DNA of 64,000 nt from Anniella stebbinsi (taxonomy: Eukaryota > Chordata > Lepidosauria > Squamata > Anniellidae). Both the position numbers and the translations under genes were made by a program. The stretch covers positions 193,385,654 to 193,449,653 of the forward strand of contig JARDYH010000001.1 in the NCBI GenBank assembly GCA_029215795.1. Reading direction: 5' to 3'. The stretch's first letter is position 1. Every line of letters begins with the position of its first letter. The notes under the pieces were generated by a model. It was not told the origin of the DNA. It saw nothing but the letters and a program-made list of their open reading frames with translations, and did not search any database. Below, in pieces: positions 34,297 through 45,972 of this stretch.

Positions 34297-34864
34297 GGGG
34301 GTATCTACACACGAGTTTTTTGACGTTTTATAAGGGTTATGAAAACTCTTTGGGCCACATGATGCACTCCCTGTAACATTGTATATCTGAGGTTTTTTAA
34401 AACTCACTTCAGTTATATACAACGGTTTCACTTTTAATAAATCGTTTTAAGTAAAATAATGTGTCCTTCCTTACCGTTTGTAATTCCTGGGGGCAGTGCT
34501 TCCTTTACTGGTGCCCAAATGCTTAGCAGTTGATTGGTGGGGAAGAAAAAGGAAGTGGACCAGTGAACTACAACACCCACAATTCTTAGCCCTATACTCG
34601 CTAGGGAATGACAGAGGAACTAAGAAGGAAGTGTGTAACTGAACTACAACCCCCACAATGCCTTGCCCTAAATTCATTGAAAAACGAAAGAGAAAAAGAC
34701 AGGGCAGAACAATATGCGACCGCACACATTGCTTTAAAGACTAAAGACTGTTCTCCTGTAACGTGAGTACTCAGTAATGTGGCCTAAGACGTTTTAGAAC
34801 GCACCTATTTGGAACGTTTTAAAATACTTTTTAAAACGTTCCAAAGGACTGTGTGGATTCCCCC
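34297..34864. mobile_element. 568-bp MITE with 3-bp TSD, copy 2
   Basis: GGGGGTATCTACACACGAG at left and GTGTGGATTCCCCC at right, flanked by ACA on both sides (34294-34296, 34865-34867). Length is identical to the copy at 16247 and similarity runs end to end, including both 'gaactacaac' motifs. Confidence 0.82.
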
Positions 34865-35026
34865 ACAGATTGACCTGAAATGCAAGTTCTCAGCCCCCAG
34901 CCCCACCACCACTTTCCCCCAGGATGCTCTAACCTTTACTAAGGATGGAAATCTGGTCTTGTGTCTCCCTACATATGACAAATCAAATTTCAGTCATATC
35001 CTAATCCCGCCCTGCCCCCCACATGG

Positions 35027-35030
<4 letters not shown>

Positions 35031-35057
<27 letters not shown>
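35031..35057. repeat. (CT)n microsatellite
   Basis: About 13 CT units. Downstream, 35060-36017 looks unique and A/T-rich; nothing is supported there. Confidence 0.85.
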
Positions 35058-35060
<3 letters not shown>

Positions 35061-36017
35061 TTAAAAGCCCAAACCCATTTTCTTATTCTCGTTCTTCTTC
35101 TGTGCATTCTTAATTCCCAGCAGATTCCATCATGTTCCAACCACCGTAGACCTTGCTGCTATCCCTGTTATGGTGGAAGGTTCTCATCACCACCATCCCA
35201 TGCCTTTCTCAACCCCGGACTGTCTTATCTCCATAGCAGAAATCCAAGAGCCCTGCTTTCTCTTGCCCTCGACCATGCCAAACTATAACACTGCCTACAT
35301 TAATTCAAGGGTAACGGATAATCACGGAAGCAGAATAAAAATGAACTGAATTTGCATACTTTATATGGATAGAAGAGGTAGGCTGTCCCCGCCAATATAT
35401 CTGGCACAGAAAGTACACAAGTGCCTGTTCTTAGGTTTACAGCAAAATAGAAATGTTTCTATCACAAAATGGGCTGTCAAACTCAATTTGCAAAGGCTGT
35501 GTTTAAAAATCAAATGTCCGTGACTATCATTGTGCAAGTTTTGTGTCACTCTCAAGACATCAATTTTCATAATAACACTTTTTGCATATATCCCGCTATC
35601 ATGTTGGAACTAAGCCACTCTGACATCTCTGCAATGTTGATATCATTTAGCTAGCAGGAAGTTATAAAGCAGTGAATTAAGATGAATGGATTTCTAAACT
35701 GTCATCTTGTATTTCATCTTGCATAATGTACTAGTGTATTAAACTGCATTTGAAAAATGTTTAAAATACTAAAGGCCTGATGAGACTAGATCACTTGAAT
35801 CATCCAGGCTGAAATTGAAGGAGGCAAATACATATTAGCATCATGCTCCAGAATACAGTCTACATTTTCAATAGCGGTCAGTCATTTCAAGTGCAAAACT
35901 TTGGCTGATCTTTTCAAAGAGGTTTGATTTGGGGGAGAAAAGGGCCTCTGAAACCAGGATCTTCTAACAAAGAATTAGGGGGCTAAACTTTTTTTAAAAA
36001 AATGGGGGGGCAGTATC

Positions 36018-36051
36018 ACTAGTGTTGACACTAGTGTTGACACTAGTGTTA
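36018..36051. repeat. 12-bp tandem repeat (ACTAGTGTTGAC)n
   Basis: Nearly three exact copies. ACTAGTGT also forms partial palindromes, so the array is a small hairpin-prone minisatellite. Confidence 0.85.
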
Positions 36052-36427
36052 ATATAAATTCTGTTGCGCTAGCAGAAGCAACCCCAAGCACAATGCCAGT
36101 AGCAAAGCTGGTGCACAACCTGTCATTGAAATTGAGGGATTTTGAGGATTTTGCCTAATCTTCTGGGTGGCCCAATTCAGGTCCTTGTATTCAGTTCTAT
36201 CAGCCAATGTGTCTCTCGACAACTCCCTTCCAGTCATGTTGATATTCTTTCTCAGTATGTTATGCCTCCCTTCCTGTCATATCTAGTTTTAACTGATCTT
36301 GCCTCAAACCTCTGTCAGTGGAATAAACGCCCTTGGCTTGACTGTAGAAATGCCTGGTGCCCACAAATGTCCTATGGAGGCCAATTGCTAAACTCACCTG
36401 TTTAAACAAATGAGTAATTCAACTTAC

Positions 36428-36506
36428 CACAAACTGCGGGCTGAGGTTCTGTGTCGTTGCCCCGGCTTTTTTTAGCCTGTCTGTGATGTTGCTTCTTGAC
36501 TCAAAG
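36428..36506 (-). CDS. candidate internal exon, minus strand (79 nt)
   Basis: On the minus strand a strong acceptor (TCTTCTTTTCCTCTCTTGTAG) precedes 79 nt ending TTTGTG, followed by donor GTAAGTTG. Only one frame is open: one base completes a codon, then 26 codons beginning FESRSNITDRLKK and ending TTQNLSPQFV. It ends on a codon boundary, matching the phase-0 start of the 15.9-kb exon, with an intron of about 20.6 kb between them. The segment is polar with no membrane or signal character. No family is recognised. Splice-site quality and the single open frame support it; homology is untested. Confidence 0.45.
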
Positions 36507-37280
36507 CTACAAGAGAGGAAAAGAAGAGACCATGACGCATGTATATTCTTCAAAAGCCCTAGTTTAAGCCTTTTGAACTTTTAGATAGATCTCGGAGCCC
36601 TCCATCTATCCCAAACCCTGCCAACAAGAGCCAGGCAGGGCAGGGCAGGAGGAATAACAGAGGTGGATTTGCTTGCTGTTCCTCCTGTTAAAACAACAAC
36701 AACAATCAGCTAGATAGGACTCTGTAGCCTTCTAGCTGACTTAACCAGCAGCAGGTGGGGGGTAGCAACAAATAGGCTTCAGGATCCTACAGATCACGGC
36801 CTCTTTTCTCCTCTCCTTGGCCCACTGCAATGCTCCCCTTTCCTTCTTCCCTGAGCTCCTCTGAGGTTGCTGTCGCAACCTCGGAAGAGCAGCCACCATG
36901 GCGGCAAAAGAGCAGGGAGGGAGGAGCATTCCCCTCCCCAGGTCAGAGGAGTGTGTACTGCCTCAGGAGGGGGAATCCATCATATCCTATCCTCCCCCAC
37001 CTTGGAGGCTCTCCTAGGGAACACAGGATTGCTCTGTATATACATTTACTGATGTGTTTTCAAATGGGATAGGTGCTGGTCCCATATAGCTCACAGAAAA
37101 CAGATTTAAAAAGTTGACAGGAAGGTATTATTTACTAGATAACTGTTGATGTAAGTTTTCGTGTTACAAAGAGCTCTGATCTAACTGAGGTGCTTCATAT
37201 AGGATTTGCTGACAAATAATCTCCCAATCTGCTTTCCAAGATTGCTGTGATTAGCACAATCCTCCCTGTTATATTTTCAG

Positions 37281-37335
37281 GATGAGGTGAGGATTGTTGC
37301 TCCTGTTCCTAGGGCATACCCCATGGGAACAGCTG
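37281..37335 (+). CDS. candidate internal exon, plus strand (55 nt)
   Basis: A strong acceptor (CTCCCTGTTATATTTTCAG) precedes 55 nt ending GCTG, followed by GTAAGGCT. Only the first frame is open, encoding DEVRIVAPVPRAYPMGTA plus one base (phase 0 to 1). The next plus-strand candidate at 45848 begins with two bases completing a codon, so the two could be spliced in frame. It lies on the strand opposite to the neighbouring 36.5-kb candidate, which weakens both sets. Confidence 0.28.
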
Positions 37336-38192
37336 GTAAGGCTGTCCCAGATATTACCAGCCAGGATCAATGGTCTTTTGGGATCCCAGTCCTAAATATC
37401 CTGGGTACAGTGGTGAAGGACGGTTAAGGCCAGCGCTGATAGTACCAACTTCATTCCTTTTCCACCTGTGTCAATATTTTTAAAACAATGGTGAAACATG
37501 TTACATGGGGATGCTGCTGAAAACAACACCACATATTCATAACATGTGGGTTCATGCACCCCATGTTGTAACACCATCATGCGTGTTTCCTCACCCCTGC
37601 TCTGTATGGTTGGCTGTTGTTAATACAAGATGAGGAAACACACAATATAATAAGTACGTTATGGGGACAGAACTTGATACGGGGATGCCGTTTTCAGCAG
37701 CATCCCCGAGTCATATGTAATTTGTGTTTCCTGGGCCAGCCTAGTTGAAATTAATTGAAGTTGCACAGGAGCCCTCATGGCGCTATTCCCCATTCTTTTC
37801 ACTCAGCTTGCCCAGGAAAGATCCCTGATGTGAGCAGAAGTCAGCATAAATCAGGGCATAGAAGCTCTTCTGAAAATGATGGTCTATGAAACAGATTTCA
37901 TGCCATTTGAAAGTGAACGGATGGCAACAATCTGGTTCATGTCTTCCTGCAGGCCTGTTGGTTTGCTTTCCGTGGAATTGATTCCTGTCCTCTTTTATAA
38001 TCAGAAATAATGCAAACATGACTGGTGAGAAGGTCAGCAAATAGTTGTGAACTTGGCCTTATGAGCTAATTAGTCTAACTCTAACACTGAGCAAAGCATC
38101 CAGGACTTCCTTAACTACAAGCACTATAGTTCTGGCAGTGGAACAGTTATTTTCAATGAAAATTAGGTTGTTTCCAGACACTGGCTTAGATC

Positions 38193-38359
38193 TAGGGAGG
38201 TCGGAGAAATCCGCAACAGAATCAAATGAGTTTGAATTTCTATGAATCCAACCTGCAAATTCCACAGTGGATCATCTTTTCCTGGGTCACACAGATTTTG
38301 CGACTTGCTGGCCATTTTTCTTTTTTAACTTTCAGGATTTTTTTCACAAATTTAGTCAT

Positions 38360-38391
<32 letters not shown>

Positions 38392-38655
38392 CACACACAC
38401 ATATATGCACATTTTCCCCATAGGCTAAAGTATGAAAATTAGTATTATTTATTTATTTATTTTATTTTATTTTTTTGGCAGATTTGGGTGGGGGTGAATT
38501 TGTGCAATTTTTGCAAGTGTGGCAAATTCAGGAAATTGGAAAAATCCAATTCTGTCAATAAGTGGACAACAGAATGAAAGTCCCCTGACAATCCATGACA
38601 TGCAGATCAGAACAGATTTACAGAATCTGCTACTTGGATCCAATGAGCATCTAGC
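38193..38655 (+). mobile_element. TAGGG-type MITE, diverged copy, with internal (TA)n
   Basis: Starts TAGGGAGGTCGGAGAAATCC. Its interior ('caacagaatcaaatgagttt', 'cataggctaaagtatgaaaa', 'ctgacaatccatgacatg') matches the element at 59476-59863. A (TA)n-(CA)n tract at 38359-38402 is internal. The right end is degraded and placed only approximately. 36507-38192 has no other recognised repeat. Confidence 0.6.
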
Positions 38656-39169
38656 ATAAGGGGAATGGACTTCCACTCACACTAGAACATGGTCTTCAAT
38701 TTCTAATAATTTCACTCTTTAGCTGCAGCCTACATGGAATTTTACTCAAATTTAGTGGTGGAAAAATACATCATTAATTAAAAAAAAAAAAAACACTAGC
38801 CGAAAATGCAATTCCTCACATAGGCTAAAGCATGCAAAGGAGCAGGTTCCAGGTTCCAGATATCTTGGTTTGGTGTACTAATGAATGTTGCTAAAGTTTG
38901 AAAGGGGGTATATAAAATCCCTACATATTAGGGCTAAACTCTAAGCATACTGCTCAGTGTAGGATGAATTGTTCTATATATACCCATTGGGAGGTACCAA
39001 AACATTTCAGTCTCACCCTTTCAAAGGCAGTTGCTTCCCCTCCCTGAAAGCATTGCTTAAAGTTGGATGTGCCTCTGGAGTTGTATTCTCTACATTTTTG
39101 GAATGTATACATTTTCTACCATTGATTAAGGTGTCTTTGTGGCCATTTTTTCAAAAGTACTTTTTTTAA

Positions 39170-39350
39170 TGTGCCTTTTTCAAATGCATTTTTGGGGTCC
39201 CGTGAATCACATTGCAAGCTTGGAAATGTACCAACTTTGACAGCAGATTGCATTTGGGTCCATGTTCAGTTCCAGGAGGTGCAAACTGGGTAAATTCTGG
39301 TCAAAAACAATAACTGTGAATGGAAATAAGGGCAGTTTCTCATGCATACA
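39170..39350 (+). mobile_element. remnant of a dispersed hAT-like repeat
   Basis: 'gcagattgcatttgggtcca tgttcagttccaggaggtgc aaactgggtaaattctggtc' is shared with about 22790-22880 and, more weakly, 2083-2150. The ends are not visible. The related copy at 22690-22915 is the main content of that interval. Confidence 0.5.
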
Positions 39351-39790
39351 GCATTGAACATGGACTTATTTACTCCCCCCAAATTATAGAGAGCTTGATT
39401 GGCTAGATCACAATATACAACATTTATCAACATTTGGTATTATTTTGACCTAGTTCTTACGGTGGTAATAAACCTGCATCTGCAGTATACCACCTTGTCA
39501 GGCTGCAGGCTGCCCTGCCCTATCCTGGCTAACCACTGAGCTCCCAAGGAAGTGAGCTGTGGTTCCAGTCCCTCATAGGTTGGCGGCATAGTGGTAGATA
39601 TGGTAGAAGCACATTCATCAAAAACAAGTTTCAGGAAGTAAAGTGAAGAAACGCTTGTACAAAGGAGGGATGTTTGCATTTTAATGTGACTGATCTAATT
39701 TGCACTTCCCAAATCAGTATGTGATCAAAAACATGGCAATACTTTAATATTCACAGGGTTTGCAGTCCTCCAGTCCCCCCTAAAAATGTA

Positions 39791-40613
39791 TACCGTATTT
39801 CATCGAATCTAAGACGCCATCGAATCTAAGGCGCACCTTAATTTCAGGGCCACCAATAGGTAAAAAGCTTTGCGTCAATTCTAAGATGCACCCCGTTTTC
39901 AGACATATTTATATTTGAAAAAAGTGCATCTTAGAATCGAAGAAATACGGTAGGGACGAATCACGCTCGTAGGCCGGGCAAGGATCCTTCGTTGCTGCTG
40001 CTGCTCCTCTTCTGCGTCTTCTCCTTCTCTACTGCTGCTGTCGCCGCCACTGCCGAATCCCAGGAAGGGGTGAGACAGCAAGAGTGGGGTGGGTGGGGGC
40101 AGGCAGAGGTGGTAGCGGGGCCCAGGCGAGGGAGGAGTGGCGGCGGCGGCGGGGAGGAGGAAGAAGCGACAAGCGGGAAGGGAAGGGTGTAGAGAGCTGG
40201 GCGGAGGCAGTGGCCGCTGCAGTGAGGACCCGCATGAACCCCCCCCCCAGAGACTTGGCCTCCCCACTCACTTCCATTGCCGCCCCGGTCCTTGCTGCCA
40301 GTGTCGCTGACAGCGACCTCCCCAGCCTGGAAATGCAGCGGTACTACGAAGTAGGCCGCGATCCTGCACGCTGGCGGTGAGGACCAGGGCGGCAATGGGG
40401 GTGAAAGGGGAGGCCGATTTGCTGGGGGTGAGTGGGCATGCAGAGCCCCTTTGTGAAGGCTCTTTGGGTGGGTGGATGGGTGTATCTTTAAACCCATTCC
40501 AGCACTGGTGAAATCCGGCGATTCTTAGACGCCATCAATTCTAAGACGCACTCCATTTTTACAGAGGTAAATATGGAGAAAAAAGTGTGTCTTAGAATCG
40601 AGGAAATACGGTA
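39791..40613. mobile_element. ACCGTATTT-ended composite element with GC-rich cargo
   Basis: Starts TACCGTATTTCATCGAATC and ends CGAGGAAATACGGTA, with TA on each side. The first 162 bp (39791-39952) is itself a complete inverted-repeat MITE ending GAAGAAATACGGTA. It is followed by about 570 bp of very GC-rich sequence and then a second right half (from about 40520). 'ctaagacgc' and 'cttagaatcga' words recur in each half. The cargo has CpG-rich and CTG/GCC-rich runs, and long frames on both strands explained by composition. Confidence 0.65.
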
Positions 40614-42086
40614 TATACAAAAATGCATGTATCAGGGGAAGGTGCATGCAAAAATGTATTTCTTACTGAAAATTACATGCAAAAATGCATTCTGTTGGGG
40701 AAATCACTTGCAAAATTGCATATATTAGGCAAAATTATATCAAAATGCATGTATTAGAAGAAACATGCATAAAAATGGGTACAAATTTTCAGGAGGACTT
40801 TAAAAAGAAAAAAAGAAAACTGATGCAGAAATGGGATAAAAACAAACTTAACGTTAGGAAAATGAGAATGAACAAAATCAAAGTAACTGGTAAAGGAACC
40901 CACCTATGTGAGTCTTAACAGCAATTTGTGTACGTATATAAATAATGGAACTCTTCAAACAAGCATAAAACATTTTTATGAGTGTATTCTCTGTCATTAA
41001 GCTATTTAAATACTGCAACTAAATATGTAATTAGAGCTAGCTGGAATGGAATTTCATTCTACTGTTTGGATTGGAAGGGGTTCTACCTAACACCATAATA
41101 TTTGTTAATGATTTATCCCAAGAGGAAAGTTGCAATTACTTCAACACAACACACTTGAAAGGAATCTATTTTGAAAGCTTTGTAAATTCTATACTAATTC
41201 ACCTTCCCTGCATTATACAGTACAGGAAGCTAGGTTGGATTAAAACCTGGAGTGATGAAGGACATGTAATAAACTGTACTGCCTGACCTTCTTTGGATTT
41301 GAAAGAAATATTTTGGAATTTAAGGCTACCACAGCTGCCATTTTGCTTCCATATTACAAAATGTCTCTGCAATTTTCCTCAATTTATCTTTCAGTTTTTG
41401 AAACCTCAATTTACAACTTTGTTGGAAATCATCTTAAATACAGGAAATTAGTTTCATACAGCCTAATTCGTTTGGAGCTAAAAGGGACCATAATATCCCC
41501 CGGTGCAAGCATTTTTTGAAATATCCTACTTTTTGACTAGAGTCCCCAAAGCAACTAATAACATTCAGCATAACTTGTAATAGAGCCATTAATAGCCTTA
41601 CACTTTAAACAAAACAAAAAGAAAGACCAGTCTTGTTCAAGAAGGAGAAAATGTCTGGTATCATCTCTGTAGCCTCTCGCTCTCACTCTCTTCTGGCTTC
41701 CTTCCCACAAGGCTGCTGGCCCAAGATGGCCAGTGTTATGCCTTCCTGGAAAGTGGTAACAAAGGTCTCAAGTGCTGGCCTTAGTTCTCCTCAGGGTTCC
41801 TTGTGCATCCATCCTGGCTTGTTGATAAGAGCTTGCCTGCACTGCCTTCTTCTCCCTCCTCTCCTGCACGCAGAAGGAGAGAAGGCACTTTATGACATAG
41901 CTCTCCAGAATTCCAGTGCCCTTAGGAATCCGGTTGCTTTGACGTTTCCTTGAAGAAGTCCAAACAAGAACTCCCATAATTCCAGTCCTTGTTCCAGAAA
42001 TCTGGGACAACTTTCCTGCCTGGCTTTAACTAAGCTCCAAGACACAAGTAAGCAAAGGAAGGATCAAAATGCCCAAAGGAAGATAA

Positions 42087-42749
42087 TAGGGGTGTGCACA
42101 CCAAAAAAATGTCGTTTATCGTTATCATCATTTCAGACCAAAAATATTATCATCTTCATTCATATCGTAGGTGAACTATATCATCTTCACGATAATTATC
42201 GTGAAAAAATGATATTTTTTGCAGCCCTATTTTTTTAAAAAAACAATGCCTATAACTTCTGTATTTTAAAAGTTAGAGGCTTGAAACTTGGTCACAGTGC
42301 TTATGGGGTATGCCTAAGTATGTGTATGAAATTTGAGATCGATCCCTCCAACCCTCGATTTTATATGAATTTTTTAAAGATCGTTTCCGTTCTGACAGGT
42401 CTGAATGACAGCTCGCCACATTTGTTCATTCAGACCTGTCAGAATGGAAACGATCTTTTAAAAATTCAAATAAAATCGACGATTGGAGGGATAAATCTCA
42501 AATTTCATACACATACTTAGGCATACCCCATAAGCACTGTGACCAAGTTTCAAGCCTCTAACTTTTAAAATACAGAAGTTATAGGTATATTTATATGAAA
42601 GTATGATAAAACGACAAAATTGCCCAAAAATTATCGTCTCCGATGATTATCGTAGATCTGTGTATCGGATCGTTATTGTTAAACACATACACGATAATGA
42701 CCTTATCGTATCGTTATCGTACATTTTAATGATACGATGCACATCCCTA
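42087..42749. mobile_element. 663-bp hAT-type foldback hairpin
   Basis: Begins TAGGGGTGTGCACACC and ends CGATGCACATCCCTA, with a perfect 8-bp TSD GAAGATAA (42079-42086, 42750-42757). From about 42236 to 42598 the sequence is a nearly perfect inverted repeat with arms of about 170 bp and a loop of about 10-15 bp. Outer segments are filled with short ATCGTTATCG/GATAATCG words. A transcript would fold into a long stem. It has no coding capacity. Confidence 0.88.
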
Positions 42750-43129
42750 GAAGATAACACTGTTGAAGACAGTCTGGGGATCATATGCCAGATCAAGTAT
42801 ACAAGGTAGGACCAGAGGAAGGCAGTCTGTTTGGCTATTCAGTGAGACAGGTTGCTCAGTCTGAGGAGTTCACTTGGATGGAAGGGCTTTATAAGGCCTT
42901 GGGTGTCCCAATTGGTTTCTAGAGTCCACTGTCACTATTTAGGCTGTGGGATCACAATTTTTGAGTCTGGAACTCTGGCCTAGAGAGTGCCCTTAATCCA
43001 CTGAGCCTAACCTGCCTGCTTCTGTAAGGGGCATAGAAATAAGGTGCCAGAGACTGGCTAGAGGCCCTGGTTCGAAGCATGTACCAGAACTTTACCATTC
43101 CCAAAATAGATAATCTCATTCAGGCTACC

Positions 43130-43250
43130 CCCCATGCACACTTACTTTGGACTTCGTACCATTAAACACAATGGGGTGTACTTCCAAGTCATCCCCCTAG
43201 AATAGGGCTGTTTCTTTGATTCTGAGTGATGTTACTAGGGGGGTTTCTAC
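43130..43250. mobile_element. remnant of the dispersed 'caatgggg ... ttactt' MITE family
   Basis: 'cacacttactttggacttcg taccattaaacacaatgggg tgtact' is a diverged form of a palindromic repeat also seen, weaker, at 43975-44110, 51195-51260 and 51430-51500. The ends are not preserved. Confidence 0.4.
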
Positions 43251-43639
43251 TCCACATGACAGACTTCTGAGATTTTTGACACATTCTCTTTTCTGCAGCA
43301 GATTGAGGTGTTTTCTAAATGATGTCATTATTGTCTTATTAATATTTCTGAAATATTTTACCTAAACTTTTCATCACAGTGCTTCCCTTGTTGGTTTGCC
43401 TTTATCCGATCTAAAATGCATGAATAATACCTGTTGCTTCACTCTGCAGCTTGTCTCCTCTTTCTTATCTGTAAATATAACCATGTTCTCCTCTTCCTTT
43501 CTCTTTCCTCTTACGTTCATTTTAAAGGTTTACTTCTTACTTTAAATGTGTACACTTCTGCTACTCACATTTGCCTTTCTTTTTTAATTTATCTTTAAGC
43601 CCTTTTGGAACACTCCATTCCTTTTATACCAATCTTGGA

Positions 43640-43960
43640 CAAAAGATTGCATCTGTTGTCTTGCTTTGTCCCTTTTCTTTGGCAACATCTTATCTTTGGA
43701 ACTCACTGCCATGAGATATTCTGTCCCTCCATTCTTTAAGAGGCATCCCTCAAGACATGGGTATTTTCACAGGCCTTCTCTGATTCACTAAGACTTTTAC
43801 TTAGTGTCTCTCTTACTTTCTTCCTCCATTATTTTCCCTTATCCCCTTGTTTCTCCTTTTTTTCTTTCGGTTTCTGTTTATTTAGATGTACACCTGTGGG
43901 CAGGATTTTGTCATTGTTAATTTTGTTTTATACTGTACAATGTCTTGAGGTTTGTTTTTT
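43640..43960 (+). mobile_element. LINE 3'-UTR-like segment
   Basis: 'tttggaactcactgccatga gatattctgtccctccattc' followed by 'gaggcatccctcaagacatg ggtattttcacaggcc' and a T-rich end is the style of a non-LTR 3' region. No ORF and no preserved poly(A)/(NNN) tail remain. 42758-43129 before it is unremarkable. Confidence 0.4.
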
Positions 43961-43974
43961 TAAAGGATTAGAAC

Positions 43975-44110
43975 AATGCAATCCTATATTTACTCAGACA
44001 TGTGTGTCATTGAATTCAGTGGGGTTTACTCTCAGGTAAATGTGTTTAACTTCCTTGGAAATAAACCCCAGTCAACACAGTGAGAATTACTTTGGAGGAT
44101 AGCACTGTAA
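43975..44110. mobile_element. palindromic MITE remnant (TTAA-type family)
   Basis: 'atgcaatcctatatttactc', 'aattcagtggggtttactct caggtaaatgtg', then the inverse 'ggaaataaaccccagtcaac' and 'ggatagcactgt'. The inverted layout and 'gcaatcctat' end resemble the TTAA-flanked hairpins at 50992 and 54118. 44111-45847 contains no supported gene; a possible small foldback around 44750-45110 could not be bounded. Confidence 0.5.
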
Positions 44111-45847
44111 AATCATATAATGATGATAGTGATAGTTGTAGTAGTACATTGAACTATGCGGCTGGGATTAATAACAAATGAAAACTGCTGGAGGTGTAAG
44201 AGGCCACAAGAAAGCCAGGTACATCCAGTTCTGAAGATGCCTTCTCCTTGCTTCCTTCTGGAAATACATTACTATACAAATTAACCTGGTTCTACCATTA
44301 CATTTCTTTTGCTCATTTAATAATCATGTCCTGGGTTACATTCCACCACTTCCAAAGATTCAAAACTTATTGCGGGCTAAAAAAGTGCTGGTACCCAAAT
44401 GTGCCTTAAGCTATAAATCCACCCACTTCCCTTATGTGGAACAAGAGGTTGAAGATTTGGCAGATTTGGCCAATAAGAAGAGAATCGCCTAGCAGCACAG
44501 AAAAAATACTTCAGGGGGGATAATGGCAATCATTTTAGAGCTATAAGAAAAAATGTGACATCTGACTTTCTTTGATTCATGATCTGTATATGGAATTATT
44601 GATACATATGAAAGACTAACAGAGTATTATTATTATTTTTAAACTAAATGTTTCAGCTTCTGTCCTCATCAGTAACTGTGCTGCTAAATGAGTAGCAGCA
44701 TTTTGGAATGCCTGGAAATGACATTTCCTTAAGAAAAAAGGCTGTTTCGACTAAGAGTATCATCATCACACGGGAGTAAATCACGTTTCCTTACCGTCGT
44801 TTCTCCACCCCCGCCTTTGTCCCTCATTACTTCCTCTTTCTGCCCAGAGGGGAAAGAGGAAATAAACAAAAGACCACATGGCCGATTTGGGGGGGGTTAA
44901 TGTGCCACTTTTCCTGCACACGGCAGGAGATTGGGGTATATTCCGTTTTAAAGAAAAGTCAGATTAAAAGGGGTCTATTTTGTAACAGAAAAATGAGCAG
45001 GAGGAGTGGGAGGCAGATGTCATTGTCTAAAAGACGCACGCTCATCTGTAAATGGGACAGTAGCAGGCATGCGATAAAACGTTCGTCTGATGCACCTCTA
45101 AGAGTTCTCAGTGTATAGATCCAGAAATTTTCCCTTTTGTCAAGCAAGATATGACATTTCCTGGCCTATCATAATCTCATCCCCCTCCATTCATGCAACT
45201 GATTCATAGGGCTGAGTGCTATAGCGCTCCTCTCCCTCTCTGCTCCATTCAGTGGGAATCATGGAGACAAGTTGACCGGTGTAGGCAGGGAACCCTCATC
45301 CATTGAGGGTCCATTTCATCAGTGTTGGCTTTTAGAAAGAGGCTCATTGGTTTGGCGTGACACCTGTTTATAGAGTAGATTTTTGTAATCTTCAGAACTA
45401 AATCAAGACACGGGAAGGATGAAGGGCAGGGAGGAAAGACGCCAATACTAAGAAAAACAGATTTCCAAAAGAGGAAAAATTCCCTTTGAGTGTAACATGT
45501 CCTTTTCTATTAAGTAGTTCTAATGGGTGCGTACACAGCGGATTCTGCAGCGCTTCTCACATCCTCAAGAACCATCTTAAAAATAGTCACAATCCCATCT
45601 GTAGGCAAGTGTCTCCTAATCTTGCAATAATTGGATTGTCTGGCCAGTCTGAGAACTACTTCAGCAGGCTGTCAGAGCTCCCAATTGAAGTCCCCTTTCC
45701 AGGGCTTCCCCCCCCCCCCACTCCAGTTTCAAGTGCAGCCTCTCTCCTTCATTGTTATTCAAACTGCTAGAGTTCTGGTGATAATCAGTTCATTAGCTAA
45801 ACTTCCCAGGATGACCCTTGCGTCCTCTTTTTGGTTTTATGTTGCAG

Positions 45848-45972
45848 GGACGGGTGTTCTTACTGAGCATATTTATGCCTCTAACGAAGCCCAGAGACTT
45901 CTTTGTGTAAAAGAAATCCGAAGGAGTTTAGCCAGTGGAATAAGGCCTGGCCCTTCCTTCAGGTTCATGAAG
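45848..45972 (+). CDS. candidate internal coding exon, plus strand (125 nt)
   Basis: A strong acceptor (CTCTTTTTGGTTTTATGTTGCAG) precedes 125 nt ending ATGAAG, followed by GTAAGGGC. Two bases complete a codon, then 41 open codons starting TGVLTEHIYASNEAQRLL and ending GPSFRFMK. The phase at the start (1) fits the end of the 37.3-kb candidate; the end is phase 0. The frame is open upstream into the intron for another 70 codons, so openness alone is weak evidence. No domain is recognised. It lies 350 bp from a minus-strand candidate, so at most one of them may be real. Confidence 0.38.

Noticed and set aside
39961..40497. Long frames on both strands (178, 122, 98 codons)
   Set aside because: All lie in the GC-rich cargo, where stop codons are rare; Pro/Ser/Gly/Arg low-complexity products.
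44804..44848. Possible 45-nt minus-strand exon before GTAAGGAAACG
   Set aside because: It lies in what appears to be a foldback repeat (about 44750-45110), two frames are open and neither fits neighbours.
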